Below, in pieces: positions 7,132 through 7,661 of a DNA stretch of 7,661 nt. The notes below the pieces were generated by a model. That model worked only from the letters and a program-made list of their open reading frames with translations, made no database searches and was not told where the DNA came from. Every line of letters begins with the position of its first letter. Within the stretch, counting starts at the first letter, position 1. Where the stretch lies: contig RFVZ01000119.1 of NCBI GenBank assembly GCA_009922405.1, forward strand, positions 1 through 7,661, in the 5' to 3' direction. This stretch comes from Betaproteobacteria bacterium (GTDB taxonomy: Bacteria > Pseudomonadota > Gammaproteobacteria > Burkholderiales > Burkholderiaceae_E). The position numbers and the translations under genes are program-made.

Positions 7132-7213
7132 CGCGCAATCAACCGGCTAAGGCAAAGGTCGCGCAGCATCGACACCGGACGATTGAAGCGTGCCCGTCGA
7201 CTCAGTCGACTGC
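7036..7213. repeat. Pair of 13-base direct repeats containing a 10-base palindrome
   Basis: CTCAGTCGACTGC occurs at 7036-7048 and again at 7201-7213, 165 bases apart. Each copy contains the perfect palindrome CAGTCGACTG. The first copy lies in the N-terminal part of lapB and the second in the C-terminal tail of lapA. In both genes it is read in the same frame and encodes Gln-Ser-Thr-Glu. A further SalI-type GTCGAC sits just left of the second copy (7195-7200). This may be chance or a small duplication. No function is known to me. Confidence 0.4.
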
Positions 7214-7458
7214 ATCGAATCGATCGTACGCCGCAGTCTGCCGATTTCGCGGCGCTGTCTAAACAAGGTGGGGACAAGGGCTAGAAGGCCGAGCGCCGTA
7301 CCCGACGCAAAAAACGCGAGCAGGAATAGAACCAGCGGTTCGCGCCACGCCAGATTGGCCCCCCAGAGACGCAGGGTGACCAGTTCGGTGTTCGACATCG
7401 CAAACAGCAGCAAGACCAAAAAGAGTGCGATTCGAACGATCCAGCCCAGGACGTTCAT
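7147..7458 (-). CDS. lapA: Lipopolysaccharide assembly protein LapA (DUF1049 family)
   Basis: Small inner-membrane protein, the usual partner gene of lapB, implicated in LPS assembly together with LapB. From the ATG at 7458 it has 103 residues. There are two membrane segments, about residues 5-21 (GWIVRIALFLVLLLFAM) and 42-63 (LVLFLLAFFASGTALGLLAL). Between them is a short loop with the family-typical SNTELVTLRLWG. After the second helix comes a basic, probably coiled segment RQRREIGRLRRTID (67-80), then a Ser/Thr/Gly-rich tail that is likely disordered. This helix-loop-helix plus cytoplasmic coil is the standard LapA architecture. A TTG four codons upstream (7470) is a less likely start. Only a weak GGGATGG stands before the ATG. 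The position between ihfB and lapB is the conserved proteobacterial arrangement. Confidence 0.9.
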   Translation of the reverse strand: MNVLGWIVRIALFLVLLLFAMSNTELVTLRLWGANLAWREPLVLFLLAFFASGTALGLLALVPTLFRQRREIGRLRRTIDSMQSTESTGTLQSSGVDAARPLP

Positions 7459-7495
7459 CGTCCATCCCAATGGCCAATCGAAAGTCCGGAGGACA

Positions 7496-7661
7496 TCATT
7501 CAGGCCGCGCGGTCAGATCTACGCGTAGCCGGAGCTCCTTTCCCGGTTTGAAATGGGGCACCCGCTTTTGCGGCACCTGCACCTGTTCACCCGACTTGGG
7601 ATTACGGCCGAGCCGTGGGGGGCGATGCGACAGCGCGAAACTGCCGAACCCCCGAATCTCG
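7496..7661 (-). CDS. ihfB: Integration host factor subunit beta (partial, 3' part)
   Basis: The C-terminal 54 residues of IHF-beta, cut off by the right edge of the window. IHF is a heterodimeric nucleoid protein that binds and sharply bends specific DNA sites, acting in recombination, replication and transcription. Reading leftward from the edge, the fragment begins EIRGFGSFAL. It continues with the beta-arm and its DNA-intercalating proline, GRNPKSGEQV, then VPHFKPGKELR, and stops with TGA at 7498-7496. These are the standard IHF-beta landmarks. HFKPGKELR and EIRGFGSF distinguish it from HU, and the IHF-beta call over IHF-alpha also rests on the downstream lapA-lapB. The arm reads RNPKSG where E. 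coli has RNPKTG, a conservative change. The N-terminal dimerisation helices lie outside the window. lapA starts 37 bases downstream. Confidence 0.93.
   Translation of the reverse strand, partial: EIRGFGSFALSHRPPRLGRNPKSGEQVQVPQKRVPHFKPGKELRLRVDLTARPE

Noticed and set aside
6298..7284. Long open frame (328 codons) on the plus strand opposite lapB and lapA.
   Set aside because: It is fully antisense to two well-supported genes, has a basic, low-quality composition with no recognisable domain, and is expected from GC-rich codon use on the opposite strand.

Overview
This window is a conserved chromosomal housekeeping segment of a Gram-negative proteobacterium, most likely betaproteobacterial. 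The evidence is the order ihfB-lapA-lapB-hldA-hldD, a one-domain heptose-phosphate kinase (HldA) where enterobacteria have the fused two-domain HldE, and a ubiquinone-pathway UbiA. Base composition is GC-rich throughout and looks even. No RNA gene, insertion sequence, CRISPR array or sign of recent transfer is visible. Nearly all of the sequence is coding, and no gene-free stretch exceeds about 60 bases.

Layout: two genes read rightward on the plus strand. These are murJ (lipid II flippase, 27-1643) and, 5 bases later, proC (pyrroline-5-carboxylate reductase, about 1649-2578). The remaining genes form one leftward, tightly packed array that enters from the right edge: ihfB (partial, 7496-7661), lapA (7147-7458), lapB (5929-7131), hldA (4997-5932), hldD (3970-4980), a ComEA-like helix-hairpin-helix gene (3463-3912) and ubiA (2579-3466). 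lapB/hldA and comEA/ubiA each overlap by four bases (ATGA), and the other gaps are 15 to about 57 bases, so a single operon is likely. The stop codons of proC and ubiA abut directly with no intergenic base.

How the genes fit together: most serve the cell envelope. MurJ exports the peptidoglycan precursor. LapA and LapB belong to the LPS assembly and LpxC-control module. HldA and HldD make and epimerise the heptose precursor of the LPS inner core. UbiA makes membrane quinone. IHF-beta is a DNA-bending protein, and the ComEA-like protein is a probable periplasmic DNA-binding protein. The nucleotidylyltransferase (HldC) and phosphatase (GmhB) needed between HldA and HldD are not in the window.

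I found no convincing undescribed system. The points worth a second look are modest: a Ser/Thr-rich N-terminal extension on ProC, the zero-base convergent junction, ubiA translationally coupled to comEA, and the long basic/Ala-rich tail on the ComEA-like protein.
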